Shown: positions 9,656 to 18,323 of the stretch, one piece after another
How positions within the stretch are numbered: position 1 is the first letter of the stretch
Layout of the letters: each line of letters starts with the position of its first letter
From: Pelagibacterales bacterium SAG-MED31
GTDB lineage: Bacteria > Pseudomonadota > Alphaproteobacteria > HIMB59 > GCA-002718135
DNA length: 61,716 bases
Assembly: GCA_014653715.1 (NCBI GenBank)
Contig: JACWEB010000003.1
Span: 1-61,716 of the forward strand
Direction: 5' to 3'
Program-made: the position numbers and the translations under genes
Notes under the pieces: model-generated
What the model saw: only the letters and a program-made list of their open reading frames with translations
What the model was told of the DNA's origin: nothing
Databases searched by the model: none

Positions 9656-10455
9656 CAGATTACAATTTTAATGAAGCAAAAAATTGGTTTGAAGAATTAC
9701 GTAATCAATTAATAAAAATAGTTTCCGAAATTGATGGCAGTGATTTTATTAAAACTAATTGGACCCATCGTCATCAAGGGGGAGGAACAATGGCAAAAAT
9801 TAAAGGATCAGTTATTGAAAAAGGTGGAGTGAACATATCATCTGTATCAGGAAAATTTAGTAGTCAAATGCAGGATAAAATTCCTGGAGCAAAAGATAAC
9901 CCTAATTATAAGGCCACTGGTATAAGTGTAGTATTGCACCCTATGTCCCCTAAAATTCCTTCTATGCATTTTAATACTCGTTATTTAATGACAACTGAAC
10001 AATGGTTTGGTGGGGGAATGGATATTACTCCTTGTATGGATTTTAAAAATTTAGAACTTTACCATCAAGGATTAAAAAATATATGTGATACGCATGACTC
10101 AAAAAAATATTCTGAATATAAGAAATGGTGTGATGATTATTTTTATCTTCCTCATCGAAAAGAAGCAAGGGGTGCAGGAGGTATATTTTTTGATTACTTA
10201 AAAAATGATTGGGAACAAGATTTTGAGTTTATTATGGATATTGGAAAATACTTTAGAGATTTCATTCAATCGACATTTTTGGAATTAAAAAATGAGAAAT
10301 GGAGTAATACAGAAAAAGATTTGCAACTAATAAAAAGAAGTCGTTATGCAGAGTTTAACTTACTTCATGATAGGGGAACTAAATTTGGTTTAGAGACAGG
10401 TGGTAATATTGATGCCATATTAATGTCTATGCCTCCTATTGCTAAATGGGATTAA
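9652..10455 (+). CDS. hemF: oxygen-dependent coproporphyrinogen III oxidase
   Basis: Converts coproporphyrinogen III to protoporphyrinogen IX using oxygen, so the pathway as encoded here is aerobic. 267 residues, a little shorter than the usual 290-310. Characteristic segments: GGGTMAKIKGSVIEKGGVN, HFNTRYLM, WFGGGMDITP, HRKEARGAGGIFFDYL and the C-terminal RYAEFNLLHDRGTKFGLETG. Start overlaps the hemH stop by 4 bp. No hemN (anaerobic form) is present in the window. Confidence 0.95.
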   Translation: MTDYNFNEAKNWFEELRNQLIKIVSEIDGSDFIKTNWTHRHQGGGTMAKIKGSVIEKGGVNISSVSGKFSSQMQDKIPGAKDNPNYKATGISVVLHPMSPKIPSMHFNTRYLMTTEQWFGGGMDITPCMDFKNLELYHQGLKNICDTHDSKKYSEYKKWCDDYFYLPHRKEARGAGGIFFDYLKNDWEQDFEFIMDIGKYFRDFIQSTFLELKNEKWSNTEKDLQLIKRSRYAEFNLLHDRGTKFGLETGGNIDAILMSMPPIAKWD

Positions 10456-10456
10456 A

Positions 10457-10876
10457 ATGATTTTTAATATTTTAAAATCTTTACATATTTTTAGTGTTAT
10501 TGCTTGGATGGCTGGGTTGTTATATTTACCAAGAATCTTTATGTATCATGCTGATTCAAATATAACTAAAAAGACCTCAGAGACTTTTAAGGTTATGGAA
10601 AAAAAATTATTTACTATTATAATGACACCTGCTTTGTTACTGACATGGGTCAGCGGTCTATCTATGACGCATTATTTGGGTTTTGATTTTTGGTTAATAT
10701 TAAAGTTATTTTTTGTTGCATTATTAACTATTTATCATTTCCTATGCAGAAAATGGTTAAAAGATTTTGCCATTGATAATAACAAAATTGAATCTAAATT
10801 TTTTAGAATCACCAATGAAATTCCAGCTATTTTTTTAATTGCTATTATTATTTTGGTTGTTTTTAAACCTTTTTAA
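10457..10876 (+). CDS. hemJ: HemJ-type protoporphyrinogen IX oxidase
   Basis: 139-residue membrane protein with four helices. It has the N-terminal block LHIFSVIAWMAGLLYLPRIF followed by YH, typical of HemJ (UPF0093), with the conserved His10. HemJ oxidises protoporphyrinogen IX to protoporphyrin IX in many bacteria lacking HemG/HemY, matching its place after hemF. I chose the ATG at 10457, one base after the hemF stop; an in-frame ATG at 10439 would lie inside hemF and is unlikely. Confidence 0.88.
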   Translation: MIFNILKSLHIFSVIAWMAGLLYLPRIFMYHADSNITKKTSETFKVMEKKLFTIIMTPALLLTWVSGLSMTHYLGFDFWLILKLFFVALLTIYHFLCRKWLKDFAIDNNKIESKFFRITNEIPAIFLIAIIILVVFKPF

Positions 10877-10886
10877 CTTAAGGTTT
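10865..10886. terminator. possible short bidirectional terminator between hemJ and nth
   Basis: AAACCTT (10865-10871) pairs with AAGGTTT (10880-10886) across an 8-nt loop and is followed by more T residues on the plus strand. The stem has only two G-C pairs and overlaps the ends of both convergent genes, so it is weak and may be chance. Confidence 0.3.
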
Positions 10887-11531
10887 TTTAGTTTTTATTT
10901 GCTTTCCTCTTTTAGGATTGCAAGATTTGCAAATTTCACACTCAATACCATAACAGCTCCTAGCTTGACAATATTCTCTTCCATAAAATATTATTTGAAG
11001 ATGTAACTTATTCCATGATTTTTTTGGAAAAAGAAATTTTAGATCTTTTTCAGTTTGAACAACATTTTTGCCATTTGTTAGTCCCCATCGTTGTGCCAGT
11101 CTGTGTATATGAGTATCTACAGGAAATGCTGGATGGCCAAATCCTTGTGACATCACTACACTTGCAGTTTTATGACCGACGCCCGGTAATTTTTCTAATT
11201 CTTCAAAACTTTCAGGAACTCTCCCTTTAAATTTTTTTACAAGTATTCTTGATAGCTCATAAATTGCTTTTGATTTTTGTGGAGCTAAGCCACATGGACG
11301 AATAATTTTATAAATAGTATTTTTTTGGATACCTATCATTTTCTTAGCTGTATTTGCTTTTTTAAACAATATTGGTGTTACTTGATTAACTCGTTGATCG
11401 GTACACTGAGCACTCAATAATACAGCAATAACTAATTCAAATTTATTTCTATGCTTTAGAGGAATTGGAACTTTTTTATAAATTCTATTTAATATTTTAT
11501 GGACTATGTGTGCTTTTTCAGATCTTTTCAC
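10878..11531 (-). CDS. nth: endonuclease III (DNA glycosylase/AP lyase)
   Basis: 217 residues; GTG start at 11531. Base-excision repair enzyme for oxidised pyrimidines. The helix-hairpin-helix LPGVGHKTASVV holds the catalytic Lys121, and FPVDTHIHRLAQRWG holds the catalytic Asp139. The C-terminal iron-sulfur region has Cys188, 193, 198, 201 and 204, a spacing unlike the C-x6-C-x2-C-x5-C pattern of the E. coli enzyme. The cluster may be ligated differently or be degenerate. The gene converges on hemJ with a 1-bp gap and diverges from the peptide transporter. Confidence 0.92.
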   Translation of the reverse strand: MKRSEKAHIVHKILNRIYKKVPIPLKHRNKFELVIAVLLSAQCTDQRVNQVTPILFKKANTAKKMIGIQKNTIYKIIRPCGLAPQKSKAIYELSRILVKKFKGRVPESFEELEKLPGVGHKTASVVMSQGFGHPAFPVDTHIHRLAQRWGLTNGKNVVQTEKDLKFLFPKKSWNKLHLQIIFYGREYCQARSCYGIECEICKSCNPKRGKQIKTKKP

Positions 11532-11663
11532 AATGCTTATTTTCTCCTAAATATAGTCACTTTCTAGTAATACAAAAAATTAAGACAAAATATAGCATTT
11601 ATTCAAACTAATAATATTGAATATTTTTAGTGAAGTAGTATGGGTTCATTATCAAATTTCTAT

Positions 11664-11669
11664 GGAGGA
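11664..11669 (+). promoter_or_regulatory. strong Shine-Dalgarno site deciding the binding-protein start
   Basis: GGAGGA lies 7 bases before the ATG at 11677. It is one of few near-consensus ribosome binding sites in the window and selects this ATG, which opens a signal peptide, over an in-frame ATG 60 bases upstream. Strong initiation fits an abundant periplasmic binding protein. Confidence 0.7.
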
Positions 11670-11676
11670 AATAAAA

Positions 11677-13251
11677 ATGAAAAAATTAATTAATATTCTT
11701 TTGGTATTGGTTATGTCAGGTTTTGTTTCAACTTCATTTGCCGCTTCATTAAAGTGGTCAATGCCAGGTGACTCATTAACCTTAGATCCACATGCTCAAA
11801 ATGAAGGACCAACACACATGGTTTCTCGACAAGTATATGAAGGACTAGTAACTCCAGGTATTAACATGGAAATACTCCCACAACTTGCAGAGTCATGGGA
11901 GGCTACTAGTGCAGATATTTGGATATTTAATATTCGTAAAGGAGTTAAATTTCATGACGGCTCAGATCTTGATGCAAGAGATATAGCCTTCAGTATTAAT
12001 AGAGCTAAAACAGCACCATCTGATATGGTAGATTTAATCAAAAGTATTAAATCAGCATCAGCAATTGATGATCATACTGTTGTAATTAACACTAATGGAC
12101 CAAATCCACTTCTTTTAAACCAACTTACACAAATATTTGTAATGTCTGAAGCTTGGGCAAAAGCCAACAGTTGTGAAGTATCATACAACTGGGATGCTGG
12201 CGAAACTTCTTACTGTGCTTCCAATGCAAACGGTACTGGACCTTTTAAAATCACTTTTAGAGAACAGGACGTAAGAACTGTTTTCGAAAAAAATAATGAT
12301 TGGTGGGGAGATCATAGCACTCATAATTTAGATCAAATAGAACTACTTCCAATTAAAAATGACGCAACAAGAGTTGCAGCACTTCTCTCTGGTGAAATTG
12401 ATTATACTAATATTGTACCAGTTCAAGATATAGATAGAATTAAATCTTCTTCTAGTCATACGGTAAAATCAACACCATCAAATAGAACAATATTCTTTGG
12501 AATGGATCAAGGCTCAGCTGAACTTAACTCATCAAATATTAAAGGTAAAAATCCTTTTGCTGATAAAAGAGTTCGTTTAGCAATGTACCATGCGTTAGAT
12601 ATGGAAGCTATTAAGGATAAAGTTATGAGAGGACAAAGTGCTCCTGCTGGTATTATTACTGCACCAGGTATCAATGGGCACACACCGGAACGTGATCAAA
12701 GACTTCCTTATGATCCAGAACTGTCAAAAAAATTATTGGCAGAAGCAGGTTATCCTGATGGATTTGAGCTTACATTAGACTGTCCTAATGATCGTTATAT
12801 TAATGACGAGGCTATTTGTGTAGCTGCTATTGGTATGTTTGCGAAAATTGGTGTTACAGTAAATCTTGATGCCAAAACTAAAAGTCAACACTTCTCTGAA
12901 ATTAAAGAAGGTGATTCAAATGGTATGACAAGTGATATGTATATGTTAGGTTGGGGAGTTCCAACTTTTGACAGTGAATATGTATACTCATATTTATTTG
13001 ATAGTGCTGGTAGCTGGAATAAAGTAAATTTTAGTAATGCTAGAGTGGATGAGTTAGTTGCATCAATGAAGATTGAAACAGACTTAGATAAAAGAAATGC
13101 TATGATTGCAGAAGCTTGGGATATTACTCAAGATGATGTAACATACTTACCTTTACATCACCAAGTTGCAAATCAGGCATCTAAAAGTAATGTCGATGTT
13201 CCAATTAGAATGAACAATGAACCATTATTTAGGTTTACTAACGTAAACTAA
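11677..13251 (+). CDS. peptide/dipeptide ABC transporter substrate-binding protein (SBP family 5)
   Basis: 524 residues. A signal peptide (about 1-22, ending STSFA) is followed by a full family-5 solute-binding domain: LKWSMPGDSLTLDPHAQNEG, YEGLV, ANGTGPFKITF, ADKRVRLAMYHALD, GWGVPTFDSEYVYSYLF. It binds its substrate, probably a short peptide, in the periplasm and delivers it to the permeases encoded just downstream. It is a close paralogue of the N-terminal half of the caspase chimera at 21461-24556, with long shared blocks. A perfect hairpin after the stop separates it from the permease genes. The exact substrate is not known. Confidence 0.92.
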   Translation: MKKLINILLVLVMSGFVSTSFAASLKWSMPGDSLTLDPHAQNEGPTHMVSRQVYEGLVTPGINMEILPQLAESWEATSADIWIFNIRKGVKFHDGSDLDARDIAFSINRAKTAPSDMVDLIKSIKSASAIDDHTVVINTNGPNPLLLNQLTQIFVMSEAWAKANSCEVSYNWDAGETSYCASNANGTGPFKITFREQDVRTVFEKNNDWWGDHSTHNLDQIELLPIKNDATRVAALLSGEIDYTNIVPVQDIDRIKSSSSHTVKSTPSNRTIFFGMDQGSAELNSSNIKGKNPFADKRVRLAMYHALDMEAIKDKVMRGQSAPAGIITAPGINGHTPERDQRLPYDPELSKKLLAEAGYPDGFELTLDCPNDRYINDEAICVAAIGMFAKIGVTVNLDAKTKSQHFSEIKEGDSNGMTSDMYMLGWGVPTFDSEYVYSYLFDSAGSWNKVNFSNARVDELVASMKIETDLDKRNAMIAEAWDITQDDVTYLPLHHQVANQASKSNVDVPIRMNNEPLFRFTNVN

Positions 13252-13265
13252 AATTAACTTATAAT

Positions 13266-13294
13266 TTTTGGCCAGAGTAATACTCTGGCCAAAA
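13266..13294 (+). terminator. perfect hairpin between binding-protein and permease genes
   Basis: Bases 13266-13279 (ttttggccagagta) are the exact reverse complement of 13281-13294, giving a stem of about 12-14 pairs with a tiny loop. It stands 14 bases after the binding-protein stop and 8 bases before the permease start. Such intergenic hairpins in ABC operons act as partial terminators or 3'-end stabilisers, making the binding protein more abundant than the membrane parts. There is no long T-run after it, so stabilisation or processing is as likely as termination. Confidence 0.75.
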
Positions 13295-13302
13295 TTCACA
13301 CA

Positions 13303-14280
13303 ATGATCAGCTATTTTTTCAAAAGACTACTCCAATCTATTCTTGTTATGTTTGTTGTTGCTTTTGTTTCATTTTCACTTTTTAATTTTGTTGGTGATCC
13401 TGTTAACAGCATGACAGGGGAAGATGCTTCGGATGAAAGAAGGGCTGAAGTAAGAGAGATATTAGGGTTAAATGATCCTGTCTATATTCAATTTTCTAGA
13501 TTTGTTGGCAATATAGTTCAAGGAAATTTTGGTATTTCTTATCAATTAAAAAGAGAAGTTTCTGATTTAATAGGTGAAAGATTACCAGCAACTCTTGAGT
13601 TAGTTTTTGTGTCTGCAATGCTAGCTATAATAATAGGAACAATTTTAGGAGTCTATACAGGTATTCATAGAGATAGTTATTTATCAAATATTATTCTCGT
13701 TGTGTCTCTAGCTGGTGTTTCCCTCCCCACATTCATCATTGGTATTATGCTAATATACTTATTCTCAGTTATCTTAGGCATTCTTCCATCTTTTGGAAGA
13801 GGAGAGGTTACTGATTTGGGTTTTTGGACAACAGGATTTTTAACTATCTCTGGTTTAAAAGCTCTTATACTTCCATCCATTACCTTAAGTTTATTTCAAA
13901 TGACTTATGTAATAAGACTAGTCAGAGCTGAAATGATGGAAATATTACAAACTGATTATATTAAATTTGCAAGAGCAAGAGGAATAAAAAATAACATAAT
14001 TAACTATAAGCACGCACTCAAAAATGGCTTAATACCTGTCATAACAATAACAGGTATTAATATTGGTACTTTAATTGCCTTTTCTATAATTACAGAAACA
14101 GTTTTTCAATGGCCTGGTATGGGCTCCCTATTTATTAACGCCGTATACTTTGTCGATATACCCATCATGTCTGCTTATATGATTATGGTGGCTTTTATTT
14201 TTGTAATGATAAATTTTATAGTTGATATCACTTATTATTTTATTGATCCAAGAATTAGACTTAAAGAAGAAAGCAATTAA
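13303..14280 (+). CDS. peptide ABC transporter permease, DppB-like
   Basis: 325 residues, about six membrane helices. The N-terminus MISYFFKRLLQSILVMFVVA and the segment EILGLNDPVYIQF are typical of DppB/OppB; the ATPase-coupling EAA loop region (ARARGIKNNIINYKHALKN) lies near residue 225-245. First permease after the binding protein and hairpin; forms the membrane channel with the next gene. The start follows the hairpin by 8 bp. Confidence 0.92.
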   Translation: MISYFFKRLLQSILVMFVVAFVSFSLFNFVGDPVNSMTGEDASDERRAEVREILGLNDPVYIQFSRFVGNIVQGNFGISYQLKREVSDLIGERLPATLELVFVSAMLAIIIGTILGVYTGIHRDSYLSNIILVVSLAGVSLPTFIIGIMLIYLFSVILGILPSFGRGEVTDLGFWTTGFLTISGLKALILPSITLSLFQMTYVIRLVRAEMMEILQTDYIKFARARGIKNNIINYKHALKNGLIPVITITGINIGTLIAFSIITETVFQWPGMGSLFINAVYFVDIPIMSAYMIMVAFIFVMINFIVDITYYFIDPRIRLKEESN

Positions 14281-14282
14281 TT

Positions 14283-15206
14283 ATGATTAAGCAAACTTTT
14301 AATAAAATTTATGATACTGATATAGGCTATAGTTTCTTTAATTCAAAAATTGCTATTATTTCATCAAGTATTTTTTTTATAATTTTTCTTTGCTCTTTTT
14401 TTGCAGGAATAATTGCACCTTACAATCCTTTTGATCCTGCAAGTGTTTCTTTGATGGATGCTTTTACACCACCTGTATGGTCAGATGGAGGAAGTGCAAG
14501 TTTTTTTCTGGGAACTGATCAGCAAGGACGGGATATGTTTTCTACAATGATTTATGGTTCAAGAATTTCTCTGATCGTTGGTTTTGCTTCAATTTTGTTT
14601 GCTATGATATTAGGGGTCTTTCTTGGTGTAACTGCAGGATATATAGGTGGTAGATATGAAATAATTATAATGCGCATTACAGATATACAATTAACAATAC
14701 CAACCATTTTGATGGCTTTATTAGTAGATGGAATAGCTAGAGCAGTAATTTCCCGATCAATGCATGATGAGATGGCAATTTATGTTTTAATCTTTGCCAT
14801 TGGTATTTCTGAATGGCCTCAGTTTGCTAGAGTTACCAGAGCATCAACTCTGGTTGAAAAAAATAAAGAGTACGTTTCTGCATCTAGGATCATTGGTTTA
14901 TCAAATATAATTATAATGTTTAAACATATATTACCTAATATTCTTAGACCTATTCTAGTAATTGCAACAATTGGTTTAGCTTTAGCTATTATAACAGAGT
15001 CAACATTGAGTTTTTTAGGAGTTGGGGTGCCACCAACAACACCTTCTTTAGGAACACTTATTAGATTTGGAAATAATTTTTTATTTTCTGGTGAGTGGTG
15101 GATAACTTTTTTTCCTGCTATTTTTCTTGTAGTCTTAGCTTTATCTATTAATCTTTTAGGAGATTGGATGAGAGATGCCTTAAATCCAAAATTAAAAAAG
15201 AGATGA
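14283..15206 (+). CDS. peptide ABC transporter permease, DppC-like
   Basis: 307 residues, about six membrane helices. Family features: LGTDQQGRDMFSTMIYGSRI after the first periplasmic loop, and the coupling loop SASRIIGLSNIIIMFKHILP followed by ESTLSFLGVGVPPTTPSLG. Pairs with the DppB-like protein. It starts 2 bp after the previous gene and its stop overlaps the ATPase start by ATGA. Confidence 0.92.
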   Translation: MIKQTFNKIYDTDIGYSFFNSKIAIISSSIFFIIFLCSFFAGIIAPYNPFDPASVSLMDAFTPPVWSDGGSASFFLGTDQQGRDMFSTMIYGSRISLIVGFASILFAMILGVFLGVTAGYIGGRYEIIIMRITDIQLTIPTILMALLVDGIARAVISRSMHDEMAIYVLIFAIGISEWPQFARVTRASTLVEKNKEYVSASRIIGLSNIIIMFKHILPNILRPILVIATIGLALAIITESTLSFLGVGVPPTTPSLGTLIRFGNNFLFSGEWWITFFPAIFLVVLALSINLLGDWMRDALNPKLKKR

Positions 15207-16903
15207 GTTTATTAGAAATTAAAAATTTAAACATTAGTTATAAAACTAGAAAAGAAACTATAGTTGCTAGTAGTAATGTTAATTTTACATTAGAGAGAGG
15301 TGAAATACTAGGTATCGTTGGTGAGTCTGGATCTGGTAAATCAACTATAGCTAATGCAATTATTAATTTAATTGATCCACCTGGGCAAATTACTGACGGT
15401 ATAATAAAAATAGACAATAAAGAATTACAAAATAATGAAGAAATCATTCAAAAAATAAGAGGAAAAAAAATAGGATTTGTTTTTCAAGATCCACAAACCT
15501 CATTAAATCCACTTTTTAAAATAAAAGATCAATTAATAGAAACAATACAAACACATCTAAGTGTATCTTACGATGAGGCTCTAAAAAAATCTATTAATCT
15601 TCTTGAAGAAGTTGGGATAGAAAACGCAACTAAAAGAATTGAAGATTATCCTCATCAATTTAGCGGAGGTATGCGTCAACGGGTTGTTATTGCTTTAGCA
15701 ATAAGTTGTGAGCCAGATCTAATAATAGCAGATGAACCAACAACTGCATTAGATGTTAGTATTCAATATCAAATCTTAGAATTATTAAAAGAACTTACAA
15801 TAAAAAGAAATTTAGGAGTTATTATTATTACTCATGATATGGGGGTGATTGCTGAAACTACAAATAAAGTGATTGTTATGCGTCATGGATTAATAGTGGA
15901 GCAAGGCAAGACTAAGGATTTGCTAACTAACCCAAAATCTACAGAAGCACGAAGTTTAGTTATATCAGTTCCGCCAACAAATAAAAAAATTGAAAGATTT
16001 AAACTCATTGGTCCTGATGGTTCAGAAATTACATCAAGTTCTACTAATTTAACAAAAAATATTATTAAAACTTGGGGGGTAAGAAAAAATACTAATCAAA
16101 AATTATTAGAGTTAAAAAATATAACAAAGGTTTTTGATGATCAGTCTATCTCTTATAGAAAAAAAATAGATGAAAATGCAGTTAAGGCAGTAAATAATGT
16201 TTCATTTAAGTTATTTGAGGGAGAAACACTCGGTTTAGTTGGAGAATCAGGTTCTGGTAAATCAACAATTGCTAAAATCATTACTGGGCTAGTTAGGCCA
16301 TCAGTTGGTGAGCTGGAGTATAATGGTTTGCCACTTTATAACTCAAAAAGAAAGTATCAAATTGACAAGAGTAGGGGTCAAATACAAATGATTTTCCAAG
16401 ACCCATATTCATCATTAAATCCAAGATTTAAAGTAAAGGATATTATCGCTGAACCAATTAAATTTTTTCAAAAAAGTATTATGAAAAATGACTTGGAGCA
16501 AAACGTTAATGATTTAATTGATATTGTCGGAATGACTAGAAAATCTTTGGATCGATACCCCCATGAATTTTCAGGTGGACAAAGGCAAAGAATTTCAATT
16601 GCAAGAGCACTAGCAACAAGGCCAAGATTATTAATATGTGATGAACCAACATCAGCTCTAGATGTAAGTATTCAAGCACAAATATTAAACCTACTAAAAG
16701 ATATTCAAGACGAATTACATTTAACAATGCTATTTATTAGCCATGATCTTCCTGTCATCAGACAAATGTGCAATAGAATAATAGTATTAAAAAATGGTAT
16801 TGTGTGTGAGACAAATGAGACTGAAAAGTTATTTAATGATCCTACACATAAATATACAAAAGAATTAATAAACTTAATGCCAAAAATTGAATCAATTATT
16901 TAA
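15203..16903 (+). CDS. fused double ATPase of the peptide ABC transporter (DppD-DppF type)
   Basis: 566 residues from the ATG at 15203 (ATGA overlap with the permease stop). Two complete ABC domains in tandem. The first has Walker A GESGSGKST, signature FSGGMRQR and Walker B LIIADEPTTALD; the second has GESGSGKST, FSGGQRQR and LLICDEPTSALD. A linker of about 80 residues joins them. Both sites look competent. E. coli uses two separate ATPases; the fused form is known in many alphaproteobacteria. Last gene of the transporter operon, powering import by ATP hydrolysis at the cytoplasmic face. Confidence 0.95.
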   Translation: MSLLEIKNLNISYKTRKETIVASSNVNFTLERGEILGIVGESGSGKSTIANAIINLIDPPGQITDGIIKIDNKELQNNEEIIQKIRGKKIGFVFQDPQTSLNPLFKIKDQLIETIQTHLSVSYDEALKKSINLLEEVGIENATKRIEDYPHQFSGGMRQRVVIALAISCEPDLIIADEPTTALDVSIQYQILELLKELTIKRNLGVIIITHDMGVIAETTNKVIVMRHGLIVEQGKTKDLLTNPKSTEARSLVISVPPTNKKIERFKLIGPDGSEITSSSTNLTKNIIKTWGVRKNTNQKLLELKNITKVFDDQSISYRKKIDENAVKAVNNVSFKLFEGETLGLVGESGSGKSTIAKIITGLVRPSVGELEYNGLPLYNSKRKYQIDKSRGQIQMIFQDPYSSLNPRFKVKDIIAEPIKFFQKSIMKNDLEQNVNDLIDIVGMTRKSLDRYPHEFSGGQRQRISIARALATRPRLLICDEPTSALDVSIQAQILNLLKDIQDELHLTMLFISHDLPVIRQMCNRIIVLKNGIVCETNETEKLFNDPTHKYTKELINLMPKIESII

Positions 16904-16920
16904 TATAATTTGCCCATAAA

Positions 16921-17355
16921 ATGATTTACATTTCTTTATTTACAGTTGCATTTATGGTTGCAACAATAATACCTTTTGGATCTGAGGCATACTTTATTGC
17001 TTTACTATCTTTAGGAGATTATAATAATTTACTTTTATTGTTAGCTGCCTCATCTGGAAATGTACTTGGCTCATTATTTAATTGGATTTGTGGATTTTAT
17101 GTTAACTATTTTATTAAAAAACAATGGTTTCCAATAAATAATAAAATGATAGATAAAGGTAACAAGTTATTTAACAGATATGGCAAATGGTCTCTTTTGT
17201 TATCTTGGGTGCCGTTTATTGGAGATCCAATTACCTTCGTAGCAGGAACTCTACGATATCCAATAATTCCATTTTTAGTTTTGGTAAGTATTGGAAAAGT
17301 TGGAAGATATTTGCTAATATATTTGTCCATAATATGGGCAATTAATTATTTTTAA
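16921..17355 (+). CDS. YqaA-family (DedA/SNARE-associated-like) membrane protein
   Basis: 144 residues, four or so membrane helices. The N-terminal block IIPFGSEAYFIALLSLG, followed by SGNVLGSLFNWICG and WVPFIGDPITFVAGTLR, matches the YqaA branch of the DedA-like (VTT) family. These proteins are thought to help lipid or small-molecule movement across the inner membrane; the specific role is unknown. It begins 17 bp after the ATPase gene and is followed 1 bp later by rmuC, so it probably belongs to the same transcript or one starting nearby. Confidence 0.8.
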   Translation: MIYISLFTVAFMVATIIPFGSEAYFIALLSLGDYNNLLLLLAASSGNVLGSLFNWICGFYVNYFIKKQWFPINNKMIDKGNKLFNRYGKWSLLLSWVPFIGDPITFVAGTLRYPIIPFLVLVSIGKVGRYLLIYLSIIWAINYF

Positions 17356-17356
17356 A

Positions 17357-18316
17357 ATGAATAATACGTTTTTTCTTTTAGTTTTTTTTATCGGTTTTTT
17401 TTGTGGAGTTGGTGTGCTAATTTCTATTAGATTTTTTTTACCCAAAAATAATAATAAACAAAATGAAAGTGAAATTGTTTCACTAAAACAACATATGGAG
17501 TCAATTCAATTATCATTACAAAACTTTAATTTAGCTCAAAATAGACTAGAAAACACTCTAGTTCGTGGAGGATCACAACAACAAGGTTCGTGGGGTGAAT
17601 TTGTTCTAAAAAATATTTTAGATGGTGTTGGATTAAGAGAAGGGCATGAATATGAAACTCAAAAAGCTTTTACAGATGAAAATGGAAATCTTCAAAAACC
17701 AGATGTCATTGTGCGCATGCCAGGTAATAGAGATATTGTAATAGACTCTAAGGTTCCTTTAAGTGCATGGCATGATTTTTCTAATTCTAATGATCATAAT
17801 CAAAAAAAAATATTTTTAAAAAAATTTTTAGAATCTATCAAAAATTTTGTCAGAGACTTAGGTAAAGATGATTATGCTTCTTTATATCAAATTAATTCTA
17901 TTGACTCTGTGTTAATGTTTATTCCTATCGAACCAGCTTTGTTGACATTGTACAATGAATCAGAGGATTTAATAGAAAAAGCTTGGCAAAAAAAAATTAT
18001 AATTGTCGGACCTTCAACTTTACCTTTTCTATTAAAAGCTATTGAAAATATGTGGCGTATTGATAAGCAGTCTAAGACTATTAAAGATATAGCAGCTACA
18101 GCTAGTGAAATTTATGATAAGGCAGTTAATGTATATGAGTCTTTTAATACCGTTAACCTATCTTTAGATAAAGCCAGATTAAAAATGGATGAAGCTAAAT
18201 CCCGTCTTCAGGACGGACCAGGTAGTCTAACAAAAAAAGTAGAAAAGATGAAAAAACTTGGAAGATTAAATACAAAAAAACAGTTGCCAGAAGATTCTGG
18301 CAATGCAATAGATTGA
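17357..18316 (+). CDS. rmuC: RmuC-family DNA recombination protein
   Basis: 319 residues, shorter than E. coli RmuC (about 475) but with the core domain intact. A membrane anchor (about 4-27) is followed by a short coiled coil and the RmuC core beginning GSQQQGSWGEFVLKNILDG and KPDVIVRMPGNRDIVIDSKV, a restriction-endonuclease-like fold with D...DSK. RmuC limits inversions between short repeats in E. coli. The N-terminal coiled coil is reduced compared with other members. It begins one base after the YqaA stop. Confidence 0.85.
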   Translation: MNNTFFLLVFFIGFFCGVGVLISIRFFLPKNNNKQNESEIVSLKQHMESIQLSLQNFNLAQNRLENTLVRGGSQQQGSWGEFVLKNILDGVGLREGHEYETQKAFTDENGNLQKPDVIVRMPGNRDIVIDSKVPLSAWHDFSNSNDHNQKKIFLKKFLESIKNFVRDLGKDDYASLYQINSIDSVLMFIPIEPALLTLYNESEDLIEKAWQKKIIIVGPSTLPFLLKAIENMWRIDKQSKTIKDIAATASEIYDKAVNVYESFNTVNLSLDKARLKMDEAKSRLQDGPGSLTKKVEKMKKLGRLNTKKQLPEDSGNAID

Positions 18317-18323
18317 ATTAAAT

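Noticed and set aside
11617-11676. Upstream start for the peptide-binding protein
   Set aside because: The ATG at 11677 has a strong ribosome binding site and opens directly into a signal peptide; the extension would bury the signal.
11532-11676. RNA element before the peptide transporter operon
   Set aside because: No conserved fold or tRNA-like structure is visible; only the Shine-Dalgarno site could be supported.
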